Part shown: piece by piece, positions 1 to 8,119 of the stretch | Position numbering within the stretch: the stretch's first letter is position 1 | How the letters are laid out: each line of letters starts with the position of its first letter | Source of the DNA: Actinocorallia populi | GTDB taxonomy: Bacteria > Actinomycetota > Actinomycetes > Streptosporangiales > Streptosporangiaceae | Reading direction: 5' to 3' | DNA: 64,000 bases | Assembly (NCBI RefSeq): GCF_002995495.1 | Contig: NZ_PVZV01000001.1 | Span: forward strand, 930,001-994,000 | Notes under the pieces: generated by a model | What the model was told of the DNA's origin: nothing | Seen by the model: only the letters and a program-made list of their open reading frames with translations | Database searches by the model: none | Translations under genes and position numbers: made by a program

Positions 1-509
1 ATGCCCGCGTTGGAGCGGCCCTCGGCCATCGCCTTGAGGACGTCGAGCTCGCGGGGGGTGAGGCGGTCGAGGGGGTCGCTGCGCCGCCGGACGAGCAGCT
101 GGGAGACGACCTCGGGGTCCAGGACGGTGCCGCCCGAGGCGACCCGGCGCAGCCCGTCCAGGAAGTCCGCCACGTCGGCGACCCGGTCCTTCAGCAGGTA
201 GCCGACCCCGGCGGTCTCCCCGGACAGCAGGTCGGTGGCGTAGTGCTCCTCCACGTACTGGGACAGGACGAGCACCCCCATGCCCGGCCACTGCCGGCGG
301 ATGACCAGCGCGGCGCGGAGCCCCTCGTCGGTGTGCGTCGGCGGCATGCGGACGTCGGTGACGACGACGTCCGGCTGCTCCCGTTCGAGCTCCGTGAGGA
401 GCTCCTCGGCGGTTCCCACCGCCGACTGGATGGTGAATCCGGCACGTTCCAGCAGCCGGATGAGGCCTTCTCGCAGCAGTACCGAGTCTTCGGCGATCAC
501 GACGCGCAC
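1..509 (-). CDS. NarL/LuxR-family response regulator, 3' end beyond the window
   Basis: Cytoplasmic DNA-binding response regulator, partner of the kinase just upstream. The readable 169 residues begin RVVIAEDSVLLREGLIRLL, the standard receiver opening with its acidic pair. The phospho-acceptor Asp lies in VVVTDVRMPP and the conserved Lys in YLLKDRV. A linker leads into the start of a LuxR-type HTH (LTPRELDVLKAMAEGRSNAG), where the window ends. The GTG start at 509 lies inside the last codons of the kinase gene, giving a 13-bp overlap typical of translational coupling. Family is clear. Target genes cannot be inferred, because the HTH is cut and no operator is visible. Confidence 0.9.
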   Translation of the reverse strand, partial: MRVVIAEDSVLLREGLIRLLERAGFTIQSAVGTAEELLTELEREQPDVVVTDVRMPPTHTDEGLRAALVIRRQWPGMGVLVLSQYVEEHYATDLLSGETAGVGYLLKDRVADVADFLDGLRRVASGGTVLDPEVVSQLLVRRRSDPLDRLTPRELDVLKAMAEGRSNAG

Positions 510-1765
510 GGGAGCTCCGCGGTGAGGGTGGTGGGGCCGCCCACAGGGCTGTGGACGGTGAGGGTCCCGTCGATGGACTCGACGCGCTGGACCAGGCCGC
601 GCAGGCCGCTGCCCTTGCCGGGGTGGGCTCCGCCGATCCCGTCGTCGGTGACGACGACCCGGACGGTGCCGCGGACATGGGAGACGTTCACTTCCGCGCT
701 CCCCGCCTGGGCGTGCTTGGCGGCGTTGGCCAGGGCCTCGGAGACCACGAAGTAGGCGACGGCCTCGGTGGTCGGGGACGGCCGCGAGGGGAGGTCCACC
801 GCCAGCGTCACGGGAACGGGGGAGCGGGCCGCGATCCCCGAGAGGGCCGCGTCGAGCCCGCGGTCGTTCAGGACGGCCGGGTGCAGGCCGCGGACGAAGT
901 CGCGCAGCTCGGCGAGGGCCAGCTTGGCCTCCTCGTGCGCTTCGGCGATCTCCGGCAGGTCCGGGTTCATCGCCCGCGCCATCCCGAGGTTCATGGCCAG
1001 CGAGACGAGCCGCTGCTGGGTGCCGTCGTGCAGGTCGCGCTCGATCCGCCGCCGTTCGGCGTCGGCGGCGTCCACCACCGCGCTGCGGCTCTCGGTGAGC
1101 ACCTCGACGCGGTGCGAGAGCCTCTTCGCCTGGTCGGGGCCGAGGAGCGCGCGGGCCATCGCCAGGTCCAGGGCGGCCAGCGCGCGCACCACCCAGGGCG
1201 TGGCGAACAGAAGGAACACCCCGACGAGGACCAGCGCGGTCTCCAACTGGGCGTTGGAGGGGTCGATGAACTCGGCGTCGCGCAGCATGCGCGGTGCCGC
1301 CAGGGAGAGGGCGGACAGGAACAGCAGGCCGAAGGCCGTGCTCCAGAGGCCGGCCGCCAGGAGGGCGGAGCCCGTCTCCGTCACCGCGGCGACGACGTGG
1401 AACCACGCCTGGCGCCAGGTGTTGCGGTCGAACGCCTGGGCCACGAGGCGTTCGCGGCGCCCTTCCGGGTGGTTCCGGGGGAGCGGGTCCACCCGCTCGC
1501 CGAGGAGGCCGGCGAAGCGGCTCCGGTGCAGGCTCGCCAGGCCCCACACGAGGGGGAACAGCAGGGGCAGGACGACGGGGAGCGTCACCAGGAACACGGT
1601 GGACAAGAGCAGCAGGGCCAGCAGGACCAGCCCCGCCCCGGAGACGAGCGCGCCCATGACCAGGTGGGCCGTGGCCCACCAGGTCCGGGGGCGCACCGGG
1701 CCGAGAAGGATCTCGCGCCAGATCACGTCGGGTTTGTTCCTTTTCACGGTGATCACAGTAGGCAT
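497..1765 (-). CDS. Membrane sensor histidine kinase, HisKA_3 (NarX/DesK-like) type
   Basis: 422 residues. The N-terminal half (about residues 30-210) holds two pairs of hydrophobic segments and looks like the 'Sensor' (PF13796-type) membrane module. The dimerisation/phospho-acceptor box is IERDLHDGTQQR with His about 246. The C-terminal HATPase has the N box (SEALANAAKHA) and a glycine motif DDGIGGAHPGKGSGLRGLVQRV. It is co-transcribed with the response regulator at 1-509, whose start it overlaps. The signal sensed is unknown. Start ATG 1765 gives the full membrane domain; a few downstream GTG codons are possible alternatives. Confidence 0.92.
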   Translation of the reverse strand: MPTVITVKRNKPDVIWREILLGPVRPRTWWATAHLVMGALVSGAGLVLLALLLLSTVFLVTLPVVLPLLFPLVWGLASLHRSRFAGLLGERVDPLPRNHPEGRRERLVAQAFDRNTWRQAWFHVVAAVTETGSALLAAGLWSTAFGLLFLSALSLAAPRMLRDAEFIDPSNAQLETALVLVGVFLLFATPWVVRALAALDLAMARALLGPDQAKRLSHRVEVLTESRSAVVDAADAERRRIERDLHDGTQQRLVSLAMNLGMARAMNPDLPEIAEAHEEAKLALAELRDFVRGLHPAVLNDRGLDAALSGIAARSPVPVTLAVDLPSRPSPTTEAVAYFVVSEALANAAKHAQAGSAEVNVSHVRGTVRVVVTDDGIGGAHPGKGSGLRGLVQRVESIDGTLTVHSPVGGPTTLTAELPCAS

Positions 1766-1832
1766 GCCGGGGAGGCGGGACGACCCCCCTGATTACCGGT
1801 TCCATGGTGAAGCCAGTGCCACCTCCCGGCGG

Positions 1833-2417
1833 TCATGCCTTCCCCGCGGCGTAGGCGAGGACGTCCGCGCGACGGTAGAGGCGGCGGGTCCGGCCGCCGC
1901 CGAGCGGGACCTCCTCCACCGGCTCCGGCCAGCCCTTCGGGGGCCGGGAGGCGTAGACGGTGACCGTGCCCGGGGCCAGGCCGAGCAGGCGGCCGGCCTC
2001 GGCGAGGGTGAGCAGCTCCCTGTCGTGCTCCGCGGGCAGGGAGCCGTACCAGGCCGCCCACTCCTCGGTGTCCCAGTAGAGGGCCTTGCCGTGCCGGCGG
2101 GCGGGCTCGGGGTGGCCGTTGGCGCCGCGTGCCGCCCACAGCTCCTTCAGGGCGTGCCTGGAGAGGCCGTGGATCTCGGCGAGCCGGTCGCGGGTGGCCA
2201 GGCCGTCCGGGACGGCGGCCTCCGTCCCGCGGGCGGAGTACCAGGCGTGCCAGGCGCCGGCGTCCCAGGTGAGCTGCTGTCCGCGTCTGCCGTCCGGTTC
2301 GGGATGCCCGGTGGAGGCACGCTCCCGGAACCACTTCTCCAGGGTGCTCCTGCCCAGACCGTAGCGGTCCATGATCTCTGCGCGTGTTACGGAAGCCACG
2401 TCCACAGTCTCGGCCAT
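1833..2417 (-). CDS. Protein of three tandem excisionase/AlpA-like DNA-binding modules
   Basis: 194 residues that read as three successive helix-turn-helix modules. Module 1 (about 8-60) is VTRAEIMDRYGLGRSTLEKW...GHPEP...LTWDAGAWHAWY. Module 2 (about 70-130) is ATRDRLAEIHGLSRHALKEL...GHPEP...LYWDTEEWAAWY. Module 3 (about 135-190) is LTLAEAGRLLGLAPGTVTVY...GWPEP...RLYRRADVLAY. Each follows the MerR/Xis winged pattern: recognition helix, P-E-P turn, aromatic wing, final helix. It is divergent from the TVP38 gene, with a 51-bp shared control region. ATG 2417 was chosen because upstream codons run into that region and lose module similarity. No integrase or mobile element is near, so a regulator is likelier than a true excisionase. 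Confidence 0.75.
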   Translation of the reverse strand: MAETVDVASVTRAEIMDRYGLGRSTLEKWFRERASTGHPEPDGRRGQQLTWDAGAWHAWYSARGTEAAVPDGLATRDRLAEIHGLSRHALKELWAARGANGHPEPARRHGKALYWDTEEWAAWYGSLPAEHDRELLTLAEAGRLLGLAPGTVTVYASRPPKGWPEPVEEVPLGGGRTRRLYRRADVLAYAAGKA

Positions 2418-2468
2418 GTGTTCCGGCTTATGCGGCGGTGAGGGCCCTGACGGTAACCTTCCACCATC

Positions 2469-3191
2469 ATGAGAGGGCCAGCGGCACGTTTCACGTTGCT
2501 CATCGCCGGCGCGACGGTCGCGGCGGCGGCCGCGGCGTTCCTCGTCCCCGACCGGGACGGCCTGGCGGCGGCGCTGGAGTCGGCCGGCGGCCTCAACCCG
2601 TTCCTGGCGGTCCTGGGCACCTGGCTGCTGATCCTGGCCATGGTGCCGCGCACGGCACTGGCCTTCGTCTGCGGGCTGCTGTTCGGGCTCGGGCCGGGCG
2701 CCGGATACGTGCTCGTGGGCGCGCTGCTGGGCGCGAGCACCGCCTTCCTCGTCGGCCGCCTCCTGGGCCGGGAGTTCATCGACGGCGTGCTGTCGCGGGA
2801 GCACGCCGGATGGCGCGGCTCGCTGGCGGCCCGCATGGCGCGGCTCGACCACTGGCTGGGCCGCAACGGGGTCATCGGCGTGGTGACCGTCCGGTTCCTG
2901 CCCATCGCCCCCTACGGCCTGGTCTCCTATGCCTTCGGCACCTCCGCGACCCGCTACCGGGACTTCCTGTTCGGCAGCGCGGTGGGCGTGCTCCCCTCGA
3001 CCCTGGGGTACGCGGCGCTGGGCGCCGCCGTCTTCGGCCCCTCCGCCGCCTCGATGGGCGTCGCCGTCGTCGGAGGCCTGGGACTGCTGAGCCTGGTGGT
3101 GACCATTGGACTACACCGAGTACGCAAAAACGAGCCCCGCCCGTCGCCAGGACCGTCAAGACCGGATAACTTGAACATGGTCCGCCGGTGA
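2469..3191 (+). CDS. TVP38/TMEM64-family (VTT domain) membrane protein
   Basis: 240 residues with about five or six hydrophobic segments. The VTT/SNARE-associated core spans about residues 50-200. Typical elements are a Gly-rich stretch around GLLFGLGPGAGYVLVGALLGA, an F-[ML]-P-I-A-P-type re-entrant segment (VRFLPIAPYGLVSYAFG), and a closing VGVLPSTLGYAALGA. In other organisms DedA/TVP38/TMEM64 proteins are membrane proteins linked to lipid transbilayer movement and envelope homeostasis; the substrate here is unknown. There is no obvious ribosome-binding site before ATG 2469, so the transcript may be leaderless. The next gene (3225) follows after 33 bp on the same strand. Confidence 0.88.
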   Translation: MRGPAARFTLLIAGATVAAAAAAFLVPDRDGLAAALESAGGLNPFLAVLGTWLLILAMVPRTALAFVCGLLFGLGPGAGYVLVGALLGASTAFLVGRLLGREFIDGVLSREHAGWRGSLAARMARLDHWLGRNGVIGVVTVRFLPIAPYGLVSYAFGTSATRYRDFLFGSAVGVLPSTLGYAALGAAVFGPSAASMGVAVVGGLGLLSLVVTIGLHRVRKNEPRPSPGPSRPDNLNMVRR

Positions 3192-3224
3192 CCACAGAGA
3201 AGTGAGACTCCTGGAGGTCCCCCC

Positions 3225-4070
3225 GTGAAGATCCTGCTCGCCGGAGCCACCGGCGTGATCGGCCGCGCGCTGGTGCCCCAGCTCGTCGAGGCGGGTCACG
3301 AGGTTTCCGGCACGACCCGCCGCCGCGCCAAGGGCAAGCTGCTCGAAGGGCTGGGCGCGCACCCGGTCGTCGTGGACGTCCTGGACGCCAGGCGCCTGCG
3401 CAAGGCCGTCAAGGCCGAGCGCCCCGACGTCGTCATCCACCAGCTCACCGACCTCACGAGCGGGGACTTCGCGGCCAACGGCGCGCTGCGCGCCGCGGGC
3501 ACCCGCAACCTCGTCGACGCCGCGCTGGCCGCCGGCGTCGAAACGATGATCGCCCAGAGCATCGCCTGGCTGTACGTGCGCGGCGAGGAGCCCGCGACGG
3601 AGACCGACGTGCTCGACCCGGCGCTGCAGCCGTACCAGAGCATCGCCTCGCTGGAGCAGGACGTCGCGCGCATGCCCAAGGGCGTCGTCCTGCGGTACGG
3701 CGCGCTCTACGGGCCCGGCACCTGGTACGCCCCGGACGGCGCGATCGCCGACCGGGTGCGGCGCGCGGAGCTGGCGCTGACCCCGGCGTGGACGTCGTTC
3801 GTGCATGTGGAGGACGCGGCTGCCGCCACGGTCGCCGCCCTCGGCTGGGAGGCGGGTCCGGTCAACATCGTCGACGACGAGCCCGCGACGTTCCAGGAGT
3901 GGCTGCCGTCCTACGCCGCGGCGCTGGGCGCCCCGGAGCCGCGGTCGATCCGGCACGCCGCCGCCACCGGCCGTCCGGTCTCCAACGCCAAGGCCAAGGA
4001 GCTGGGCTGGAAGCCGCAGTACCCCACCTGGCGCACCGGGCTGCTGGCCGAGGCCGCTCCGGCGGAGTAG
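3225..4070 (+). CDS. NAD-dependent epimerase/dehydratase (extended SDR) family protein
   Basis: 281 residues. The Rossmann dinucleotide-binding motif is at the extreme N-terminus (KILLAGATGVIGRALVPQL, a GATGxIG form). A conserved acidic strand end follows (VVVDVLDARRL), and late residues NAKAKELGWKPQYPTWRTGL are the usual C-terminal signature of sugar-epimerase-like SDRs. The canonical YxxxK is not clear: the expected region reads QPYQSIASLEQD, so catalysis may be altered. GTG 3225 has a GGAGG ribosome-binding site at 3213-3217. The physiological substrate cannot be named. It is convergent with the ATP-binding protein gene ending at 4107. Confidence 0.85.
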   Translation: MKILLAGATGVIGRALVPQLVEAGHEVSGTTRRRAKGKLLEGLGAHPVVVDVLDARRLRKAVKAERPDVVIHQLTDLTSGDFAANGALRAAGTRNLVDAALAAGVETMIAQSIAWLYVRGEEPATETDVLDPALQPYQSIASLEQDVARMPKGVVLRYGALYGPGTWYAPDGAIADRVRRAELALTPAWTSFVHVEDAAAATVAALGWEAGPVNIVDDEPATFQEWLPSYAAALGAPEPRSIRHAAATGRPVSNAKAKELGWKPQYPTWRTGLLAEAAPAE

Positions 4071-4106
4071 CGGTGGCGCCTTCGGCCGCGTCCCGGCGGG
4101 AGCGGC

Positions 4107-4487
4107 TCAGAAGGTGACCGTGTACCAGAACCGGAGGCGCTGGTCCGACAGGCGCTCCCAGCCCCAGTCCTTGGCGAGGAAGTCCAGGATGTACAGGCCG
4201 CGGCCGCTCTCCCGGTCGCTGTCGGGCTCGTAGCGCAGGGCGGGCTCGCTGTGCCCGCCGCGGTCCACGACCTCGACCCGCACGAGCTGGTCGCTCAGCT
4301 CGGCGATGAGCTCCACCATGCCCCCGGGGCTGGCGTAGAGCACGCTGTTGCCGAAGGCCTCCGAGAGCAGCTGGACCGCCGCGTACTCGGCGGGGTGGTC
4401 GTGGCCGAGCCAGGAGGACAGCCATCTGCGCGCCACGCGCACCTGTTCCGGCCGACCGGGCAGGGTGATGCGCGTGGCGGTCAGCAT
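4107..4487 (-). CDS. RsbW-like ATP-binding regulator (HATPase_c_2), WhiJ-locus type
   Basis: 126 residues: one Bergerat-fold ATPase domain without kinase dimerisation segments. N box: AAVQLLSEAFGNSVLYA. G1: VEVVDRGGHSEPALR. G2: ESGRGLYILDFLAKDWGWE, followed by the typical W-Y terminal strand (RFWYTVTF). Proteins of this class are anti-sigma-like serine kinases. In Streptomyces they are routinely encoded beside WhiJ-like HTH and DUF397 genes, as here (divergent HTH gene at 4830, DUF397 at 5740). ATG 4487 has an AAGGA ribosome-binding site. An in-frame ATG at 4685 would add a proline-rich, non-conserved extension and was rejected. Confidence 0.88.
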   Translation of the reverse strand: MLTATRITLPGRPEQVRVARRWLSSWLGHDHPAEYAAVQLLSEAFGNSVLYASPGGMVELIAELSDQLVRVEVVDRGGHSEPALRYEPDSDRESGRGLYILDFLAKDWGWERLSDQRLRFWYTVTF

Positions 4488-4758
4488 GGTCGGTCCTTCG
4501 GTCGTTCGAACTCTTGCTCCATCGCCGGAACCTCCTGCGGTCGTGCGGGACACGACCGGCGGCCCGGGAAGCGGACCGCGGTGGACGGGCCTACCTGCGG
4601 ACTCTCCGGCACTCCCCCAGCGATCCACGGAGATCCCCACAAAGGTCCTCGAATCCCTTCGTTCAGCCCGAAGCTCTTCGATCAACCCCGAAGTTCTCTC
4701 CGTTACCGAGCCTCCGTGTCGCTACTCTCTGAGTGTGAGGCGCAACGGGGGGTCATGT

Positions 4759-4783
4759 AAAGCGCTTTCGTGGAATATTCCAC
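4759..4783. promoter_or_regulatory. Two adjacent perfect palindromes upstream of the XRE regulator
   Basis: AAAGCGCTTT (4759-4768) is followed one base later by GTGGAATATTCCAC (4770-4783); both are perfect palindromes. They lie about 50 bp before the HTH gene start at 4830, in the control region shared with the divergent ATPase gene. They are AT-richer than the surroundings and well placed for autoregulation by the XRE protein. No consensus for this regulator family is known to me, so the assignment is inference. Confidence 0.5.
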
Positions 4784-4829
4784 TTCCGTTCGTGCAGGCA
4801 CTCGGGGACCACACACCCAGGAGGGTTCC

Positions 4830-5723
4830 ATGACCTCAGGGCGGACCAGCCCGACAGTCCGCAGGCGGCGTCTCGCCGCCGAGATGCGCCGCCTGCGCGG
4901 CGCGCGCCAGGTGAACCTGGACGAGGTGGCCAGAGGCTCCGACGTGGGGCGGACCACCGTCTACCGCATCGAGCAGGCCTCCCACGCGCCGAAGGTGAAC
5001 GACATCCGGGCGCTGTGCCGCTACTACGAGCTCTCCGAGGAGGAGACGGAGGGGCTGGTGGCCCTGGCCCGGGAGAGCCGGCAGCGGGGCTGGTGGCAGC
5101 GCCCCGGCTCCTCCTCGTCCATCCCCTCCTGGTTCGAGACCTACATCGGGCTGGAGGAGGAGGCCTCGGAACTGCTGGTCTACGAGCCCGAACTGATCAC
5201 CGGGCTGCTGCAGACCGAGGACTACTACCGGTCGCTGCTGCGGATCGACCCGGTGCTGCCCGAGGAGAGCGTCGCCGAGCAGGACCGCCGGGTGGCCGTC
5301 AGGCTCAAGCGCCAGGAAAGGCTGAACGGCCCTGACGCGCCCAAGCTCTGGGTCATTCTGAACGAGGCCAGCATACGCCGGGTCGTGGGTGGCCGAACTG
5401 TCATGAAAAAGCAGTTGGAACAACTCATCGCGCTCTCCCGGCCGCGCCATGTCATGTTGCAGGTGCTACCTTTCTCGGCCGGTGCCCATGCCGCCGTCGA
5501 CGGCTCATTCCACATTTTGCATTTTCCCCGGCAGGCACATCCCTCGATCGTGTACCTTCAGTTCCGCCGCGGCAGCCTCTATTTGGAGGAACAGGCGGAT
5601 CTCGCGGAGTACACGGGGATCTACGAGCACCTGCGCGCCGTGGCGCTCTCCCCGGAGCTGTCGGTGGAGCTCATCGAGCAGGTCGCGGGGGAGCTGTCGT
5701 CTGCGCAGGAACGAATCATATGA
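4830..5723 (+). CDS. WhiJ-like XRE helix-turn-helix regulator with DUF5753 domain
   Basis: 297 residues. An N-terminal XRE HTH (about residues 12-70) contains EMRRLRGARQVNLDEVARGSDVGRTTVYRIEQ. A DUF5753 domain (about 90-285) has the characteristic WFETYIGLEEEASELLVYEPELITGLLQTEDYYRSLL and, later, GSFHILHFP and YLEEQADLAEY motifs. ATG 4830 has a strong AGGAGGG ribosome-binding site (4819-4825); an in-frame ATG at 4770 would start inside the palindrome and was rejected. It is followed 16 bp later by DUF397. In Streptomyces such HTH proteins act with small DUF397 partners and anti-sigma-like ATPases in developmental or antibiotic control. Confidence 0.93.
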   Translation: MTSGRTSPTVRRRRLAAEMRRLRGARQVNLDEVARGSDVGRTTVYRIEQASHAPKVNDIRALCRYYELSEEETEGLVALARESRQRGWWQRPGSSSSIPSWFETYIGLEEEASELLVYEPELITGLLQTEDYYRSLLRIDPVLPEESVAEQDRRVAVRLKRQERLNGPDAPKLWVILNEASIRRVVGGRTVMKKQLEQLIALSRPRHVMLQVLPFSAGAHAAVDGSFHILHFPRQAHPSIVYLQFRRGSLYLEEQADLAEYTGIYEHLRAVALSPELSVELIEQVAGELSSAQERII

Positions 5724-5739
5724 AAGCGGGGTGTTCTTA

Positions 5740-5931
5740 ATGCTGGAATTCTCCCGCCTTACCTGGCGGAAGAGCAGCCGGAGTGCGCAGAACGGGGCAT
5801 GTGTCGAGATCGGCACCTCCCGTCCCGGCGCGCCCGTGGCAATACGGGACAGCAAGAACCCGGAGGGTTGGAAACTGGCCTTCTCGCGGTCCGAGCTTCG
5901 TTCCTTCATGGCGAAGGTGAAGACGCTGTAG
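5740..5931 (+). CDS. DUF397 small acidic-type protein
   Basis: 63 residues with the full DUF397 pattern: an N-terminal W-R-K-S-S-R-S motif (LTWRKSSRSAQNGACVEIG), a central VAIRDSKNPEG and a terminal FSRSELRSFMAKVK. These proteins are typically encoded directly after XRE/DUF5753 genes and are thought to modulate the partner HTH protein. ATG 5740 was chosen; an in-frame GTG at 5731 is an alternative, and neither has a strong ribosome-binding site, consistent with coupling to the upstream gene (stop at 5723). It is followed at once by a strong intrinsic terminator. Confidence 0.9.
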   Translation: MLEFSRLTWRKSSRSAQNGACVEIGTSRPGAPVAIRDSKNPEGWKLAFSRSELRSFMAKVKTL

Positions 5932-5944
5932 CCGATTATATCTC

Positions 5945-5985
5945 GACGGGCGCGGCACTTCGGTGCCGCGCCCGTCTGCTTTTTT
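5945..5985 (+). terminator. Rho-independent terminator after the DUF397 gene
   Basis: A perfect 14-bp stem (5945-5958 pairing with 5963-5976) is closed by a TTCG tetraloop and followed by TGCTTTTTT. It lies 13 bp after the DUF397 stop codon. Convergent placement against the MFS gene ending at 6045 may also make it useful on the other strand, though only the plus strand has a T-run. Confidence 0.95.
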
Positions 5986-6044
5986 CGAGCATTTCCCGAA
6001 GGCTGTCGTTCCAATCGGGAATTCTCGTTCTGTAATTTTCCAGA

Positions 6045-7448
6045 TCAGCGCCGGTAGCGGATTCCGTGAAAGAGCGCGACGCCGCCGGCCAGCCAGGCCG
6101 CCCCCGCGACGATGAAGAAGCACGCCACGTAGTCGCCGAGTTCGGTGGCGCCGCCCCCGCCGGTGAGGATCGCCGCGACGACCGCGCCCGCGACCGCGCC
6201 GCCCGCCGTCCGCACCAGGGAGTTGACGCCGCTGGCGATGCCGCTGCTGTCCATCGGCACGTGCGCGACGGCCAGGGTGCCCAGGGCGGCGTAGGCGATG
6301 CCGAAGCCCAGGCCCTGGAGCACGCCGTAGGCGACGAAGTCCGAGCCGTGGGAGTTGGACAGGGCGAGCCAGAAGTAGGACGCACCGGCGAACACCGAGC
6401 CGATCGCCAGCGCGAACGCCGGACCGGTGCGCTCGGCCAGCCTCCCGGCGTAGGTGGAGGCGTAGAACATCACGACGGTGTTCGGCAGCGAGTACAGGCC
6501 GACGTCCAGCACCGAGCCGCCCAGCCCGTAACCCGCGCTCGACGGCGTCTGGATCAGGTTGGAGATCAGCGTGAACGAGGAGTACATCGAGAAGCCGAGC
6601 AGCAGGGACATCAGGTTCGCCGAGAGGGACCTGGGGCCCGCCAGCAGCGACAGCCGCACGAGCGGCTCGGCCACCCGCTGCTCGGTCAGCACCCAGGCCG
6701 CGCACAGGACGGCCGAGGCGGCGAACAGGCCGAGCACGCGCCCCGACGTCCAGCCCCAGGCGTTGCCCTGGCTGACGGCCAGCAGCAGGCACAGCAGCAT
6801 CAGGGCGGTGAGGACGGCTCCGGGGTAGTCGGGCCTGCCGCCGCGTCCGGCGCCCTCGGCGGGCACGCAGCGGGCGACGAGGGCCACGGAGGCCGCGCTG
6901 AGCACGGCCGCCACCCAGAAGACCGGGGCGTGGTGGGAGGTGACGGTGGCCAGCAGCCCGGTGACGAGCATGCCGAGGGTGCCGCCGATGCCCATGGTGG
7001 CGCTGACGAAGCCGATCGCGCCCATGATGCGGGCGGGCGGCAGCACGTCACGGATCACCCCGACCGCCAGCGGGAAGACCGCCACGCTGACGCCCTGCAC
7101 GGCCCTGCCGACGAACAGCACGCCCAGCGACGTCGCCAGGGCGCAGATCACCGACCCGGCCAGCAGCAGGCCGAGGGCCGTCAGGATCAGCGGCTTCTTG
7201 CCGTACATGTCGCCGAAGCGCGACAGCAGCGGGGTGGCGACGGCGCCCGACAGCAGGGAGGCGGTGAAGACCCAGGTGACCGTGGTGATCGAGGCGTCGA
7301 ACTCGGCCATCAGCGCGGGCAGCAGCGGGATGACCAGGGTCTGCTGGATGGCCACGAGGGAGCATCCGATCGCCAGCGCGACCAGGATCAGCCGCGGGCG
7401 GGGGGAGGAGAGGGAGTCGGAAGCGGGGGGATCGAGGGTGCTGGTCAC
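6045..7448 (-). CDS. MFS multidrug-type transporter (drug:proton antiporter-like)
   Basis: 467 residues and about 14 hydrophobic segments, an integral membrane exporter. MFS motif A is present in loop 2-3 (SRFGDMYGKKPLIL), and motif-C-like glycines in TM5 (FVSATMGIGGTLGMLVTGLL). The first segment has the VAIQQTLVIPLLPALMAEF pattern of the DHA2 group. GTG 7448 has an AGGAG ribosome-binding site. It sits between two WhiJ-like loci, and an inverted repeat at 7476-7497 overlaps the likely promoter. Substrate is unknown. Confidence 0.9.
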   Translation of the reverse strand: MTSTLDPPASDSLSSPRPRLILVALAIGCSLVAIQQTLVIPLLPALMAEFDASITTVTWVFTASLLSGAVATPLLSRFGDMYGKKPLILTALGLLLAGSVICALATSLGVLFVGRAVQGVSVAVFPLAVGVIRDVLPPARIMGAIGFVSATMGIGGTLGMLVTGLLATVTSHHAPVFWVAAVLSAASVALVARCVPAEGAGRGGRPDYPGAVLTALMLLCLLLAVSQGNAWGWTSGRVLGLFAASAVLCAAWVLTEQRVAEPLVRLSLLAGPRSLSANLMSLLLGFSMYSSFTLISNLIQTPSSAGYGLGGSVLDVGLYSLPNTVVMFYASTYAGRLAERTGPAFALAIGSVFAGASYFWLALSNSHGSDFVAYGVLQGLGFGIAYAALGTLAVAHVPMDSSGIASGVNSLVRTAGGAVAGAVVAAILTGGGGATELGDYVACFFIVAGAAWLAGGVALFHGIRYRR

Positions 7449-7475
7449 GGCGGTGCTCCTGGGGCGCTCCCGGAC

Positions 7476-7497
7476 TACTGATTTGTTAACCTCAGTA
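7476..7497. promoter_or_regulatory. Inverted repeat in the MFS promoter region
   Basis: TACTGA (7476-7481) and TCAGTA (7492-7497) form perfect 6-bp arms around a spacer containing GTTAAC. It is centred about 38 bp upstream of the MFS start (7448), in a locally AT-rich patch. The position suits an operator. No cognate TetR/MarR gene is adjacent, so the neighbouring HTH regulators are the only local candidates. Confidence 0.45.
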
Positions 7498-7538
7498 AGT
7501 TATCCGGGGGAGACCCGCCGGGGACCGCCAGGTCCGGC

Positions 7539-8030
7539 TCAGCGGAAGCAGCCGCAGTCCGCCATCGCCCACTCGGTGACCGAGGAGCCCGGGCCCGAGA
7601 CGTGCTCGTACTCCGCGCAGAGCATCTGGACGACGAACAGCCCGCGCCCGTCCTCGGCCAGGTCCTCCACCGGGACCGCGGGCCCGGCCGCCGCCAGCAG
7701 GAGCTCGGTCTGCGCGGTGACGTCACCGCGCAGCACCGGCTTGCCGATGGGCGGGGAGTGGTGGACCAGGCGCCCCCAGACCCGGTTCCTGCCGTGGACG
7801 ACGCTCAGGGAGACCTTGCCGTCGCCGCCGTGCTCGGCGCAGTTGCCGAGCAGCTCCGACACCACCAGCAGGAACTCGTCGCGGACGCGGCAGGAGGAGC
7901 CGAAGATGCCCCGCAGCCAGTCGCGGGCCGCCGTCCCGGCCCGCAGGTCCACCGGAAGGGTCCGTTCCGCCGTCCACCCGGGAGACGTGGACGGACCCAC
8001 CTGGCTGTCGACCGCGGGCGTTCTGTTCAC
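7539..8030 (-). CDS. RsbW-like ATP-binding regulator (second WhiJ-like locus)
   Basis: 163 residues with a single HATPase_c_2 domain: N box VRDEFLLVVSELLGNCAEHGGDGKV, G1 GRLVHHSPPIGKPVLRG (the usual D-x-G-x-G is poorly preserved), and G2 EDGRGLFVVQMLCAEYEH. Because the G1 Asp is replaced in this protein, ATP binding may be weaker than in its paralogue at 4107-4487. GTG 8030 has GGAG six bases upstream. It lies 89 bp downstream of the XRE gene on the same strand, so the two probably share a transcript. Confidence 0.82.
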   Translation of the reverse strand: MNRTPAVDSQVGPSTSPGWTAERTLPVDLRAGTAARDWLRGIFGSSCRVRDEFLLVVSELLGNCAEHGGDGKVSLSVVHGRNRVWGRLVHHSPPIGKPVLRGDVTAQTELLLAAAGPAVPVEDLAEDGRGLFVVQMLCAEYEHVSGPGSSVTEWAMADCGCFR

Positions 8031-8119
8031 GGATCGCTCCAGTCAGCGTGCTTCCGACGGACGTGCCTAAAACTAGGGATCGGGCCGCGCCCTCGTCCAG
8101 ATTGTTTCTCGGAGTTTCT

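Noticed and set aside
1833-2417. Phage or integrative-element excisionase
   Set aside because: No integrase, attachment-site repeat, tRNA or phage gene is present nearby. Three modules in one protein and a divergent housekeeping-type membrane gene fit a chromosomal regulator better.
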